Shown here: positions 8,434-18,263 of the stretch, one piece after another
How positions within the stretch are numbered: the first letter of the stretch is position 1
How the letters are laid out: each line of letters starts with the position of its first letter
Source of the DNA: Kovacikia minuta CCNUW1
GTDB taxonomy: Bacteria > Cyanobacteriota > Cyanobacteriia > Leptolyngbyales > Leptolyngbyaceae
Assembly (NCBI RefSeq): GCF_020091585.1
Contig: NZ_CP083582.1
Location: 1,922,001-1,986,000 of the forward strand
Direction: 5' to 3'
Length of the DNA stretch: 64,000 nt
Program-made: the position numbers and the translations under genes
Notes under the pieces: generated by a model
What the model was told of the DNA's origin: nothing
What the model saw: only the letters and a program-made list of their open reading frames with translations
The model's database searches: none

Positions 8434-9174
8434 ATGAAGGAGTCCCACTTGACGCTTCCTCTCCCCTCAATTTTCCGCGCTCCCTCCCTGCACGAACAAA
8501 CCTATAAGGCACTCCGGATTGCGATTTTGTCTGGAGAGCTGGTGGCAGGGGCACGTCTGGTTGAAACACAGTTGGCAGAGATGTTTCAGGTTAGCCGCAC
8601 CCCCGTTCGGGAAGCCATCAGACAGCTACAACGGGAAAATCTGGTCAGGGCGGACGAGCAGGGCACGCTTCGGGTTGCTTTGCTGTCTATTGCGGATGCC
8701 GTTCACCTGTACGATTGCCGAATTGCGTTGGAGCAGCTTTCTGTTTCGGAGGCATGTGCAAAGGTGACGGATGCCCAGCTAGAACAACTGAAACTGGTGG
8801 TGCAGCAGGCAGAGAAAACCTCGGATCAGCAGTCCCATTCGTTAACTCCCTATCAATTGCTGCATATGGATTATCAATTTCATCGGCTGTTAGCAGAGAG
8901 TTCAGATAACCCGTGGTTAGTGTCTCTTCTAGATCAGGTGTTTGATAAGATGGCGCTCTTGCGCTTGCGAACCTTGCAGCACAATCCAAGGGTGCTAGAA
9001 ATTTGCAGTGAACATCAACAGATTTATCAGGCAATCAGCGATCGCAACTCCAAAACTGCCATCAAAGCAATTAAAAGCCATTTGATTGCGAGTAAAAAGC
9101 GGGTTATCCGAGAAATTCAACAGCTTGACCAGCGCGGGGATGCGGCGGATGTGTCACTGGCACCTAACTCCTAG
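8434..9174 (+). CDS. GntR-family regulator, FCD/FadR subgroup
   Basis: A 246-residue DNA-binding repressor or activator. The winged HTH covers about residues 22-88 (YKALRIAILSGEL, QVSRTPVREAIRQL) and is followed by an all-helical FCD ligand domain to about 230, with HMDYQFHRLL and SEHQQIYQAI carrying likely metal-ligand histidines. The ligand is probably a small organic acid or the imported compound. It is divergent from the ABC importer operon and upstream of a porin gene; shared CTGTAT half-sites suggest that it controls both. ATG 8434 follows GAGGAG, a good ribosome binding site. Confidence 0.88.
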   Translation: MKESHLTLPLPSIFRAPSLHEQTYKALRIAILSGELVAGARLVETQLAEMFQVSRTPVREAIRQLQRENLVRADEQGTLRVALLSIADAVHLYDCRIALEQLSVSEACAKVTDAQLEQLKLVVQQAEKTSDQQSHSLTPYQLLHMDYQFHRLLAESSDNPWLVSLLDQVFDKMALLRLRTLQHNPRVLEICSEHQQIYQAISDRNSKTAIKAIKSHLIASKKRVIREIQQLDQRGDAADVSLAPNS

Positions 9175-9198
9175 AACCCATCACCGACGGTAATTTAC

Positions 9199-9309
9199 AT
9201 CTTGCAGCAGGATTAGAACCCAGGTTTCTCAGCCCTGGCTCAACCTGAAACCCCTGGTTTTTCGTTCAGAAACCCGGTTTCTCAGGGCTTGTTGAGAGTG
9301 ATACAAGAT
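9199..9309. mobile_element. 111-bp inverted-repeat element, family B, copy 2
   Basis: Same length and layout as 3404-3514. The ends are ATCTTGCAGCA and, on the other strand, ATCTTGTATCACTCTCA, with an internal AGAAACCCGGTTTCT palindrome. The internal sequence is more diverged than between the two full family A copies. It begins 25 bases past the GntR stop. Confidence 0.7.
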
Positions 9310-9337
9310 TTCAGGTAACGCTTAAGTGTATGGGGTA

Positions 9338-9396
9338 ATACAGAAGTTATCTGTATTCTCACTTTTAATTTCGCAGTAAGAATCTCTGTATACAGA
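9338..9396. promoter_or_regulatory. Two palindromic operator-like sites upstream of the porin gene
   Basis: The first site is ATACAG-N7-CTGTAT at 9338-9356, a perfect inverted repeat. The second is TCTGTATACAGA at 9385-9396, a perfect 12-base palindrome. Both use the CTGTAT half-site also seen at 8305-8322. They are about 290-340 bases upstream of the porin start, in a 500-base gap that otherwise holds only the family B element. Confidence 0.5.
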
Positions 9397-9678
9397 ATGC
9401 ATGGAGCTGCATGAGTGGACTTGGGTGGACAGGCGGTGATTGGTCATTGGCGACTGGTTACTGGTAATGGGTAATTGAATGGTTGTGTTTAATCAGTTTT
9501 GAATAGTCTTGGATATTCGGTTTACTTCCTGCCCAACTCTGCTACCTCTGTCGGCTTCCTTTGCACTCAGTTCTGTTTCTCTAGTCAGCCAACCCTTCCT
9601 TTAGCGCTGCAAGGACTCCTTCTACTAAAGGGCGTTGAAGCGACTAGGTTTTTGGTGTGTATTTGTGGTGTGAGGAGT

Positions 9679-11536
9679 ATGTTCAAATCATTCACTGTGT
9701 GGAAAATTTTGCTGGCAGTCGCCTTTGTGACGGGAAATGCTTTTTGGACAGTCATTTCAGCAGTAGCGGCTGAGCCTTCTAAACAGGGGGATACATCCAT
9801 CCCAAATGCTCCAAAGCAAGGGAGTTTCAGGACTGGCAACAACATCAGACATCCTATTGGCTGGGAATAGGCCAGATATGGAACAGGTGAATCTTGTTTC
9901 GCGATCGGATCTGGAAGCGGAAGACAACGATTTGACCATGAACCAGGTTACCTCTGTTTCGCAGTTAACCGATGTGAAGCCAACAGATTGGGCATTTCAG
10001 GCATTACAATCGCTGGTCGAACGCTATGGCTGCATTGTGGGCTATCCCGATAAAACTTACCGGGGCAATCGAGCGCTGAGCCGCTACGAATTTGCGGCTG
10101 GGGTTAATGCGTGCCTCGATCGAATCAACGAATTGCTGGCAGCAGCAACCGCTGACCTGGTAAGGAAGGAAGATTTGATTGCAATCCAGAAGCTACAAGA
10201 GGAATTTGCGGCTGAACTGGCAGCCTTACGGGGTCGGGTGGATGCGCTAGAAGCTCGCACCGCAACCCTGGAAAAGCAACAGTTTTCTACGACAACGAAA
10301 CTGAATGGTCTGGTCTGGTTTAACCTGACGGGCGCGTTTCCAACGGATGATGTGCTGGCAGAGCGATCGCGACGGGCACCAGGCAGTGCCTTTGCGCCTC
10401 CCCAACGGGGTGCCAACAATCAACCCACTCGCGTATTCAGAAGTGAACCGGAGGTCACGTTTGGTTACTACGCCTTTTTGACCTTCAACACCTCCTTTAC
10501 GGGCAAGGATTCTTTAGTCACGCAGCTTGCAGTTGGCAACGGCACCTCTCCTGCCAACCAACTGGTTTCATCTGGATTTTTTAACTCCTGGGGTACACCT
10601 TTCCTCGATCAAACGGGTACGCCAACCCAGAGCCAGGTTGTGGTTCGGGAATTGTTCTACAATTTCCCAACTGGCGATAATGTACGGTTGGCGGTGGGAC
10701 CGCGGCTGAACTTCTACCGCTATTTCGACAGCAATCGCTTTACGTTCTATCTCACAGGCGCAACCAGCTATCAATCTAACGGCAGTACGCTTTCCAATGC
10801 GGTCGATCGAGGCTCCGGTGCGGTTCTCATCTGGAACATCTCCAAACAGTTCAAATTTACGGCTGCGTATCTGGCTGAAAATACTGAATTTCTAAACCCA
10901 GCGGTGTTTAATACGTCCAGCAATCCAGCAGACGGTCTTTTCAATGCGACTTACACCATTACGGGAGAGCTAACCTTTTCGCCCAGTTCCGACTTTAATT
11001 TGAGATTGATGTATACCCGCTCCCGGCTGAAACCCTACAACGGGTTTATCGGGGGTGCTGTGGGTGAACCCCTACCCTACGGCTATGCAGATGATGGCTT
11101 CGGGGGATTTGTGAATGATGCGGATGCCGATCTGTTCGCTGCCAATTTTGACTGGCTAATTACGAAAGGCTTTGGCATCTTCGGACGCTATTCCTACGGT
11201 CGGACTGGAATTGATCCCGTTAATTCGGCACGATCGGGTGGAAACGTGCGGGTACAATCTTTCCAGGCAGGACTGGGATTCCCCGACCTGGGCAAGAAGG
11301 GCGCACTGGGAGTCGTCTCTTTTGTGATGCCGTTCGACTACCTGGGCGGTCGTCGGTTTTTGCTATCAGGCGGCGGTGATGGTGGCACTCAATATGAACT
11401 GGAAGCATCCTATTACTATCCGTTAACCAACAATATTGCGCTGGTTCCAGCGTTTTACACAATCTGGAATGCCAACAACTTTGATGCGAACCCAACCGTT
11501 TTCATCGGCAATTTGCGGGCACAGTTTAGTTTCTAA
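9679..11536 (+). CDS. SLH-domain outer-membrane porin (OprB-like, iron-uptake type), frameshifted
   Basis: An outer-membrane beta-barrel of the cyanobacterial SLH-OprB family. Translation starts at ATG 9679 with a signal peptide (MFKSFTVWKILLAVAF, cleavage near AVAAE). That frame ends at 9870. The mature part continues in the next frame (about 9806-11536): an SLH domain (DVKPTDWAFQALQSLVERYG, GYPDKTYRGNRALSRYEFAA), a coiled coil (FAAELAALRGRVDALEARTA), then the barrel ending in FIGNLRAQFSF with the terminal Phe typical of porins. The frames join if one base is removed between 9767 and about 9830, most simply from the run of five G at 9786-9790. Operator-like palindromes upstream suggest control by the GntR protein. 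Confidence 0.85.
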
Positions 11537-11652
11537 TCGGTTGTTGTTGGTTATTAGCTGTTGAGCGTTGGTTGCTGGTTGTGAGTTGTTAGTGTATTAC
11601 TGAGGTGCTCTAGTATCGCTGGTCCCTAACAACTCACAACCCTGCATTTGCT

Positions 11653-12031
11653 ATGGCTCAATTCTTTTTGGCGATCGCTGCGATTTTAGGTGGGCTATCC
11701 GTTGCAGCCGGGGCATTTGGTTCCCATGCCCTAAAGGAACGACTGACAGAACGTTCCCTGGAAATTTTTGATATCGCGACCCGCTACCAGATGTACCATG
11801 CTCTGGCAATCTTAGTGGTTGTTGGGTTACTGAGCCGCATCGAAACTGCCCAGTCTTTACTCCTTGCATCCGCATCGGCTTTCCTGATTGGTATTCTTCT
11901 TTTCTCAGGTAGTCTGTACACGCTCAGCTTAACCGGGATCAAATGGTTGGGGGCAACCGCTCCCCTGGGTGGGGCAGCGACTGCTCATCGGTTGGGGTTG
12001 CCTAGCAGTGGCAGCACTGAGTTACAAGTGA
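11653..12031 (+). CDS. DUF423 small membrane protein, frameshifted near the 3' end
   Basis: A small integral membrane protein of the DUF423 (YgdD) family. Four spans are expected, and family motifs are seen: GAFGSHALK near residue 22, then YQMYHALAILVVVGL, FLIGILLFSGSLY and APLGG. After APLGGAA the printed frame runs into unrelated sequence ending at 12066. The next frame instead gives LLIGWGCLAVAALSYK and a stop at 12031, which is the expected family C-terminus. Removing one base at 11977-11980 restores it. So this is either a sequence error or a recently broken gene. The function of the family is unknown. Confidence 0.85.
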
Positions 12032-12131
12032 GGAAAGGCAGAAGGCAGAGGGTAAAAGAGGGGTGAGGTAATGAGATGATGGGGAGGATCGGGAGGATTA
12101 AGTCTTAAGTTGAGAAGCCGTAAACAGTGAT

Positions 12132-12160
12132 TGACACCTGACACCTGATACCTGACACCT
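12132..12160. repeat. Heptamer repeat (GACACCT)n
   Basis: Four units of GACACCT or GATACCT just downstream of cysA on the other strand. The same unit recurs at about 16490-16532, 24382-24453 (inverse strand) and 25784-25803. Confidence 0.85.
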
Positions 12161-12165
12161 ATTGA

Positions 12166-13182
12166 TCAAATCGAATAATACAGCGGAAACGCCTTCGCAT
12201 CTTTGGGTTTTACAAATACACGCTGTTGTGGTTCCAGGTTCAACTCATCAAATCGATCGCGCGTCAAGTGAGCTGTGACAACCTGTCCATCATCCAGTGT
12301 CAGTTCCGCTTGAATTTCCCAACCCAGGTGAATAATTCGACTGACGATCGCGGGAACCGCTGACCCATTGGGGGACGTATCTACCAAAATATCCTGGGGG
12401 CGCAAAAACACTTCTGGATGGGTAGACTCAAATCCATTTGCCTCAAAAATGCGAGAGGTACTGGGAAGTACATTGACCGGACCAATAAAGCTCATCACAA
12501 ACGCACTGGCAGGGCGATCATAAATTTCGGCGGGAGTTCCGATCTGCTCCACCTGACCCAAATTCATAATGACAATTTCATCAGCCACTTCCATCGCTTC
12601 TTCCTGGTCATGGGTGACAAACACCGTGGTAACGTGCACCTCATCATGCAAACGGCGTAACCAGGCACGCAAATCCTTACGAACTTTTGCATCCAAGGCA
12701 CCAAAGGGTTCATCTAACAGCAACACCTTGGGCGCAACTGCCAGCGATCGGGCAAGCGCCACTCGCTGCCGCTGTCCACCGGAGAGTTGGGAGGGGTAAC
12801 GATCGCCCAATCCTTCTAGCTGAATTAATTCCAGTAACTCTTGCACGCGCGCCTTTACCTTGTCAGGTGGAGTTTTGCGAATCTCCAGGGCAAAGGCAAT
12901 GTTTTTTCGTACCGTCAGATGCTTAAACAGGGCATAGTGCTGAAATACAAAGCCAATATTGCGATCCTGCACATTCCGATTGGTAGCATCCTCTCCCGTC
13001 AGCAAAATTCTACCCGTATCGGGTTTCTCTAAACCCGCAATTAATCGCAGCAAGGTTGACTTGCCTGACCCGGAAGGTCCCAGCAGTGCCACCAGGGAGC
13101 CAGTCTTAATTTCCAGATTGACGCTGCTGACTGCCTGAAAACTGCCAAACTGCTTGGATACATTCTCAACTACAATGCCCAC
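12166..13182 (-). CDS. cysA: Sulfate/thiosulfate-type ABC importer ATPase (CysA)
   Basis: A 338-residue ATPase with Walker A GPSGSGKS (35-42), signature LSGGQ (133-137), Walker B VLLLDEP (153-159) and H-loop [17 protein letters not shown]. The C-terminal TOBE-like region (about 275-338) begins with [14 protein letters not shown]. Family length and the sequence [12 protein letters not shown] fit CysA. No cysP, cysT or cysW gene is beside it, so the partner permease must be encoded elsewhere. CysA assignment from sequence is good but not absolute, because molybdate and polyamine ATPases are close relatives. Confidence 0.82.
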   Translation of the reverse strand: MGIVVENVSKQFGSFQAVSSVNLEIKTGSLVALLGPSGSGKSTLLRLIAGLEKPDTGRILLTGEDATNRNVQDRNIGFVFQHYALFKHLTVRKNIAFALEIRKTPPDKVKARVQELLELIQLEGLGDRYPSQLSGGQRQRVALARSLAVAPKVLLLDEPFGALDAKVRKDLRAWLRRLHDEVHVTTVFVTHDQEEAMEVADEIVIMNLGQVEQIGTPAEIYDRPASAFVMSFIGPVNVLPSTSRIFEANGFESTHPEVFLRPQDILVDTSPNGSAVPAIVSRIIHLGWEIQAELTLDDGQVVTAHLTRDRFDELNLEPQQRVFVKPKDAKAFPLYYSI

Positions 13183-13367
13183 GGTAAACCTTTAAGCGAT
13201 GAGGGAGGGGGGATGAGGGATGAATTCCCTAGTTGTTTGATGCACTTAGTGTAGTTTATATCTAAGCTGTTTTAGTTACTAAAACGAGGTTGGGATGCAT
13301 TTGACATTTGCGTAACAGGTCTGATGCCCTAGAATAGAAAGGTTGTCAAGCTAAAACGAATACTCCA

Positions 13368-13541
13368 ATGGCGGTTCCTAAGAAGAAAACATCAAAGTCC
13401 AAGCGTGATAAGCGCAAGGCAACCTGGAAGCGGAAAGCCAATCTTCAGGCTCAGAAAGCGCTTTCTATTGGCAAATCTATCCTGACGGGACGCGCCGAAG
13501 GCTTTGTCTATCCTCAAGCTGAAGAAGAAGAAGAAGAATAG
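13368..13541 (+). CDS. rpmF: 50S ribosomal protein L32
   Basis: A 57-residue basic protein starting [20 protein letters not shown], the hallmark L32 N-terminus, here of the type lacking the zinc-binding cysteines. It ends in a run of six glutamates, seen in many cyanobacterial L32 proteins. It is part of the large ribosomal subunit. A TTGACA box lies at 13301, but the nearest TATAAT-like box (TAGAAT, 13330) is too far away for a standard promoter. It is a single gene, divergent from cysA across about 185 bases. Confidence 0.95.
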   Translation: MAVPKKKTSKSKRDKRKATWKRKANLQAQKALSIGKSILTGRAEGFVYPQAEEEEEE

Positions 13542-13639
13542 GGTGAGAAAATCTGTGCGGCTGGTAGTTCCATTATTCTAAAAATTGTTCCAGCAGCAAA
13601 TTGCATCTAAGCTTCAGTCCGTCTTCACACCAGGTGCTT

Positions 13640-14276
13640 ATGCAGAGTGACGAGAATCCGAATCCGACTGAACGGCTACGCAAATTCTTCCACAAACCTC
13701 GGGCCAGAACTGGGCGATCGGGTCCCTCCCGGACAACATCTGGCAAAAGGGTTTCCAGTTCTAACCTATGGTGAAACGCCATCGGTTAGCCCTTCCAACT
13801 GGCAATTTAAGGTTTGGGGTTTGGTGCAGGAAGAAAAATCCTTCACCTGGGAAGATTTTATGGCAATGCCCCAGACGGACTTCACTGCCGATTTTCACTG
13901 CGTTACCACCTGGTCTAAACTTGATGTGCAATGGACTGGGGTTAAAGTAACAGACTTTATGCAGTCCATTCAGTTATCTCCCAATGCAGTTCATGTCATG
14001 GAACATTGCTATGGGGGTTACACAACCAATATCGCGATGGAAGATTTTTTGCGAGAAGAAAACTTCTTCGCCCACACCTTGTTTGGGGAACCCCTTCCCC
14101 CAGAGCATGGGGGACCGTTGCGGTTAGTGGTTCCTCACCTCTATGCCTGGAAGAGTGCAAAGTGGATCAACGGATTGGAATTTTTAAACAAACAAGAATT
14201 AGGATTTTGGGAGCGGAATGGCTACCACGAGCGTGGAGAACCCTGGGCAGAGGAGCGTTATAGCAGTCAATACTGA
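13640..14276 (+). CDS. Sulfite-oxidase-like molybdopterin oxidoreductase, probable frameshift near the start
   Basis: A soluble molybdopterin-binding protein of about 210 residues (Oxidored_molyb domain). Family motifs are RVPPGQHLAKGFPVLTYG, ADFHCVTTWSK with the Mo-ligand Cys, VMEHCYGGYTTNI and PHLYAWKSAKWINGLEF. The plausible N-terminus MQSDENPNPTERLRKFFHKP starts at 13640 in a different frame from the body. Removing one base at 13700-13703 gives KPRPELGDRVPPGQ, which looks native. Read without a shift, the protein would start at 13647 with a non-conserved leader. Its physiological substrate is unknown in cyanobacteria. Confidence 0.82.
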
Positions 14277-14392
14277 CGCAGTAAACCCTAGCTTCTAGCG
14301 TGGTTTAACCCTGTGCTGCACAGCTAGGGATCAACCGTTCTATCGATAACCCGACCGCACTTCTACTGAAGCCACAGAAATCAATCCCTCTA

Positions 14393-14424
14393 GATCCCCG
14401 ACTTTGTTGAAAAAGTCGGGGATC
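14393..14424. terminator. Bidirectional hairpin terminator
   Basis: The perfect stem GATCCCCGACTTT / AAAGTCGGGGATC has a short loop and is followed by a T-rich stretch on the + strand. It lies between the convergent oxidoreductase and response-regulator kinase genes. Confidence 0.75.
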
Positions 14425-14455
14425 TCGTTTTCACAAATGATCCAGGGTTGCCCTA

Positions 14456-15638
14456 TTAGGGTTGAACAGGAAGCCTGACAATAAATAGACTTCCTTTTCC
14501 AGGTTCAGATTGCACCTCAATTTCTCCACCGTGGGCATCCACAATTCGCCGTGACAGATGCAGCCGCTAAACCGCTTCCTCCCCGTCTATGGTTGCCCTG
14601 TACGAAGCTTTCAAACAAGGTGGGCTGATCAGCAGCAGGAATTCCTGGTCCTGTGTCTTCTACTTCTAAAACGATCGTGCTGGGAGGCTGATGCTGCAAG
14701 GATGCTGCATTTAGCGAATTGTCCGCAGACAGCCGCATTTGGATAGAGCCAGAGTCTGTAAATTTGATGGCGTTGCCAAGCAGGTTCGTAACGACTCGGC
14801 GCAATTCCATTCGATCGCCCATGACGGTTTCAACCGCCCCCTTGTCTGAACCACTGCGCTCAAAGGTCAATGCCAATCCCTTTTCGCTGGCTAACAATGA
14901 CAGCTCTCCGATTACTTCCTGAATCAACTCCCCCATATTGACCGGGGAAAAGGTCAGGGTTTTGCGTCCGGCTTCGTAACGGTATACCTCTAGCAGCATG
15001 TTGACCATCTTCAGCAAATTTTGATTGCTGCGCAACATCGAAAACACAGCTTCTTGCATCGCGGGCGACAGTTCCCCCAAAGCTCCCTGCTGAAAAAGAG
15101 TCAGCATCCGATCGGCAGCAACCAGCGGCGTGCGTAAATCATGGGTCAGACGGGAAACAAAATCTTCCCGTTGACGGGCAATTTGATCCCGTTCATCCAC
15201 ACTATGCTTCAGGCGTAGCAGCGATCGTACCCGTGCCACCAATTCATCAAACTCAACCGGCTTACGGATAAATTCATCTGCGCCAATATCCAACCCACGG
15301 GCAACACTCGGCTGGTCGTAGGCAGTAATTAGCAAGATTGGCAGGAATGGCAGTTTTGTATTGTGGCGAATTCGTCGCGTCACTTCATACCCATCCATTC
15401 CGGGCATCATAACATCCAGCAAAAGCAAATCTGGCGGAGACTTCTCAATATAATCCAGCGCAGCCTGACCATTGTTGACAACATCAATGTGATAGCCCTC
15501 TTCCTGTAAAAGCGTTTGGATTAAAAAACAGTTATCAGGCAGATCGTCAACAACCAAGATCCGATCAGTCTTAGCCGATCGCGTTAACGAGGGTTGATTC
15601 ATATGAATTGGGCTAGTAAAAAGAGATGGACTCATCAC
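14456..15638 (-). CDS. Response regulator-histidine kinase hybrid, frameshifted at the ATPase end
   Basis: An N-terminal receiver domain (about residues 25-145) has phospho-acceptor Asp75 (LLLLDVMMPG) and Lys126 (RKPVEF). A HisKA domain with His166 (RLTHDLRTPL) follows, then HATPase_c (LLGNAIKFTDSG, EVEDTGPGIP). In the printed frame the protein breaks off after RRGGSGLA and ends at 14517. Removing one base at 14565-14567 restores GSGLGLHLSRRIVDAHGGEI, then GKGSLFIVRLPVQP, to a stop at 14456. It is cytosolic with no membrane segment. It probably relays a signal from another kinase. Confidence 0.87.
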
Positions 15639-15897
15639 GATCCACAGTTTTTTTAAGAGGAGTATTAACTGATTCGGTCAGTTCAGCACAGAACGTAACA
15701 TGGCTAAAAAAACAACACCCACCATTCACTGTCAAGGACTTGTTCTATATCAAGCTTGAACTTACAAGATTCTGGCTGAGGATGCTTCATTCCCTGGGGG
15801 GATCTTAAAGAGATTCTTAAAAGCTTGGGCATTTCACTGTAAATTCCACTCCACAGGTCAAAGATATCCGTCAGGCTAGATTAGAATAGATCAGAAT

Positions 15898-16428
15898 TTG
15901 TGGGAGGTAGGACGGCTGGGTGTTGAGGGAGATTCAAAACAAGAGAAAAGGGACTCAGAGCCACCGATTTTTCCTTCAGACCCCGTTCTGAACCGTGATC
16001 CAGCTCTGGATAGAGAGCAGTCTGGATTTTCTTGCTTTTACCCCCTATCAACCTCTCAACTTCAGCAGCTTTCTCCATCATCACTTGCGTACCTGGGAGA
16101 TGCGATTTACGAATTTTATGTTCGACGTTACTATCTACTCCCACCGAAACGATCGCAGGTCTACCATCAGCATGTCGTCGCTCAGGTGAGGGCAGAGCGT
16201 CAGGCTCACCATCTACGATCACTCATCCCTCAACTAACCCCAATTGAGCTAGAAATTCTAAAGCGGGGACGTAATGCTGCAACCGGAGGTCCCCGTAGAA
16301 TTGATGCCGAAGTTTATCAACAGGCAACCAGTCTAGAGACGTTAATTGGGTACCTTTATTTAACTGATCCCCAGCGACTCTTTTACCTGCTTGCGCAACT
16401 GGAATTTGATCCCCCTGCCGATCGCTAA
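15898..16428 (+). CDS. mrnC: Mini-ribonuclease III
   Basis: A dimeric RNase III-like nuclease without a dsRNA-binding domain, which matures 23S rRNA precursors. The RNase III core starts at about residue 60 with SLAYLGDAIYEFYVRR, which holds the catalytic Asp, followed by VVAQVRAERQAHHL, EILKRGRNA and SLETLIGYLYL. The first 45 residues are polar and variable, and a start later than TTG 15898 is possible. Its place just ahead of the 23S rRNA methyltransferase gene makes an rRNA-processing pair. Confidence 0.88.
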   Translation: MWEVGRLGVEGDSKQEKRDSEPPIFPSDPVLNRDPALDREQSGFSCFYPLSTSQLQQLSPSSLAYLGDAIYEFYVRRYYLLPPKRSQVYHQHVVAQVRAERQAHHLRSLIPQLTPIELEILKRGRNAATGGPRRIDAEVYQQATSLETLIGYLYLTDPQRLFYLLAQLEFDPPADR

Positions 16429-16548
16429 GACCGATTCCTAACCTTGAATCACCCAGTGGGCAGTGAACAGTGGGCAGTGAACAGTGATTGACACCTGACA
16501 CCTAACACCGGACACCTGACACCTAACACCTTACTCCCCTACTACATC

Positions 16549-17814
16549 ATGGCTGCTAGAAAACCGATCGCTAAATCTCAAAACCACTCCCAGCGAACAC
16601 GTCCCGTTAAGGTGGGCAAACGTCAGCCAGCCATTCGGGCTCCTCGCCTCAGGGATGGCAAGCAGCCAGAAGAAGGTTGGCAGCAACGTTCAGATTCAGA
16701 ACAGGCGTCATCCCCTCCCCGTCGCAGGGCTAAATCGAATCCGCCAGAGCCTCGTCCTAGAGCAAAGCAGGACGATTCTCCTCCGCGTCGCCAGGCAGGT
16801 GGTCACTCCAGGCAACCTAAACTCAGGCTGGCAACCGATCAACCTCCCCAGGAGCGTCATCGAAACAACCGTTCCCATCGGTCCGATCGGTTGAGGGAAG
16901 AACAACCATCTGACGATCACCGTCGGGGTGGTTGGAACAATAAATTTGAGCCTCGGTCGAAATCCGAGGGATATGAGGATTTATCTTCCCAAAATTCTGA
17001 TTCAAATTTTGCGGGTGAATCTGATTTAATTTACGGTCGCCATCCTGTTTTGACCGCCCTGGAAAGCGATCGCAATTTGAATCGGATCTGGATTACCCCC
17101 CGGCTTCGCTACGATCCCCGGTTTCACCCACTCCTGCTTCAAGCAAAAGCAAACGGGACTGTAATTGATGAAGTAGAACCCCAACGCCTCGATCAATTAA
17201 CGCAGAAAGCCAACCACCAGGGGGTTGCCGCCCAGATCGCGCCCCATGAATACATTGAATTAACTGACTTGATTACTCAAGCAAAAACAGTTTCCGAGCA
17301 ACCTGTCTTATTAATAGCCGATGGAATTACTGATCCCCACAACTTGGGTGCCATTATCCGCACTGCGGAAGCATTGGGAGCACAGGGGCTGATCATTCCT
17401 CAACGGCGGGCGGTTGGCGTTACCTCCGCTGTCATTAAGGTGGCAACGGGTGCCCTGGAAACTTTCCCGGTTGCCAGGGTCGTTAACCTGAGCCGCGCCC
17501 TTGAGGAGCTTAAAGCCGCTGGCTTCTGGATCTACGGAACGGCTTCTAATGCCAGCCATCCCCTGCATACGGTTCAATTTACAGGTCCGATTGCCCTGGT
17601 TGTTGGTTCTGAAGGAGATGGGTTAAGCTTACTGACGCAGCGCCACTGCGATTATCTGGTTTCCATTCCACTCCAGGGAAATACCCCCAGTTTGAATGCC
17701 TCCGTTGCCACAGGAATGGCACTGTATGAAATCTACCGTCAACGTTGGTCTAATACTTGGAACCTTAATCGATTAAAAAATGCAATGGACTTGAAAAAAA
17801 GTAGCGAAGTATAA
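16549..17814 (+). CDS. rlmB: 23S rRNA (guanosine-2'-O)-methyltransferase, SpoU family
   Basis: A SpoU/TrmH methyltransferase of 421 residues. The first 150 residues are Arg/Pro/Gln-rich and probably disordered, which is common in cyanobacterial members. The substrate-binding region begins at [14 protein letters not shown] (about 160). The SPOUT domain follows with motif 1 [19 protein letters not shown], motif 2 [12 protein letters not shown] and motif 3 [19 protein letters not shown], which form the knotted SAM site. It methylates G2251 in the peptidyl-transferase loop if it is an RlmB orthologue. It is preceded by GACACCT heptamers and the mrnC gene. Confidence 0.88.
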   Translation: MAARKPIAKSQNHSQRTRPVKVGKRQPAIRAPRLRDGKQPEEGWQQRSDSEQASSPPRRRAKSNPPEPRPRAKQDDSPPRRQAGGHSRQPKLRLATDQPPQERHRNNRSHRSDRLREEQPSDDHRRGGWNNKFEPRSKSEGYEDLSSQNSDSNFAGESDLIYGRHPVLTALESDRNLNRIWITPRLRYDPRFHPLLLQAKANGTVIDEVEPQRLDQLTQKANHQGVAAQIAPHEYIELTDLITQAKTVSEQPVLLIADGITDPHNLGAIIRTAEALGAQGLIIPQRRAVGVTSAVIKVATGALETFPVARVVNLSRALEELKAAGFWIYGTASNASHPLHTVQFTGPIALVVGSEGDGLSLLTQRHCDYLVSIPLQGNTPSLNASVATGMALYEIYRQRWSNTWNLNRLKNAMDLKKSSEV

Positions 17815-17913
17815 CAAAATTTGAAGAGACAATCGAAGACAATTTGGAATAACGCCTTAATTCCCGGTTCGCCGTTTCCAAAGTAGACCTTTGATCAATC
17901 ACGTAGAGGAGCA

Positions 17914-18198
17914 ATGCAAGAAATTTTAACGAGCTTGTTAAATGTCGTTGGATTAGCTTGGTGGGTTGAGGTGAAAACTGAAACGCCTCGTTGTACCTAT
18001 TATTTTGGTCCCTTTCCAAAAGCAAATCTGGCTGAAATTTCTAAAGCTGGCTACGTTGCAGATTTAGAGCAAGAAGGTGCCCAGGGGATTGCTGTCTCGG
18101 TTAAGCGCTGTAAACCTGCCAAATTGACGGTCTCTGATGACCTGGGGGAGAAGCTTAGTCAGGGTGTTCCAACTGCCCTGACACGTCCTGTTGTTTAA
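17914..18198 (+). CDS. DUF1816 domain protein
   Basis: A 94-residue soluble protein of the cyanobacterial DUF1816 family: LAWWVEVKTETPRCTYYFGPF at about residues 15-35, then a helical EISKAGYVADLEQEGAQGI. The fold resembles the CpcD-like linker domain (PRCTYYFGPF), so a link to phycobilisomes has been suggested for the family, but no role is shown here. It lies downstream of rlmB and is convergent with the FAD oxidoreductase gene. Confidence 0.8.
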   Translation: MQEILTSLLNVVGLAWWVEVKTETPRCTYYFGPFPKANLAEISKAGYVADLEQEGAQGIAVSVKRCKPAKLTVSDDLGEKLSQGVPTALTRPVV

Positions 18199-18263
18199 CA
18201 GAGGGCGGCAAAAGGCTGAGGGAGAATATTTAAGATGCCAAGCCAGTGAACGGTTTACTCCTT

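Noticed and set aside
9499-9678. Longer porin N-terminus starting at 9499
   Set aside because: The upstream part has no signal character; the signal peptide begins cleanly at ATG 9679.
13301-13335. Standard sigma-70 promoter for rpmF
   Set aside because: TTGACA and TAGAAT are 23 bases apart, too far for a normal promoter.
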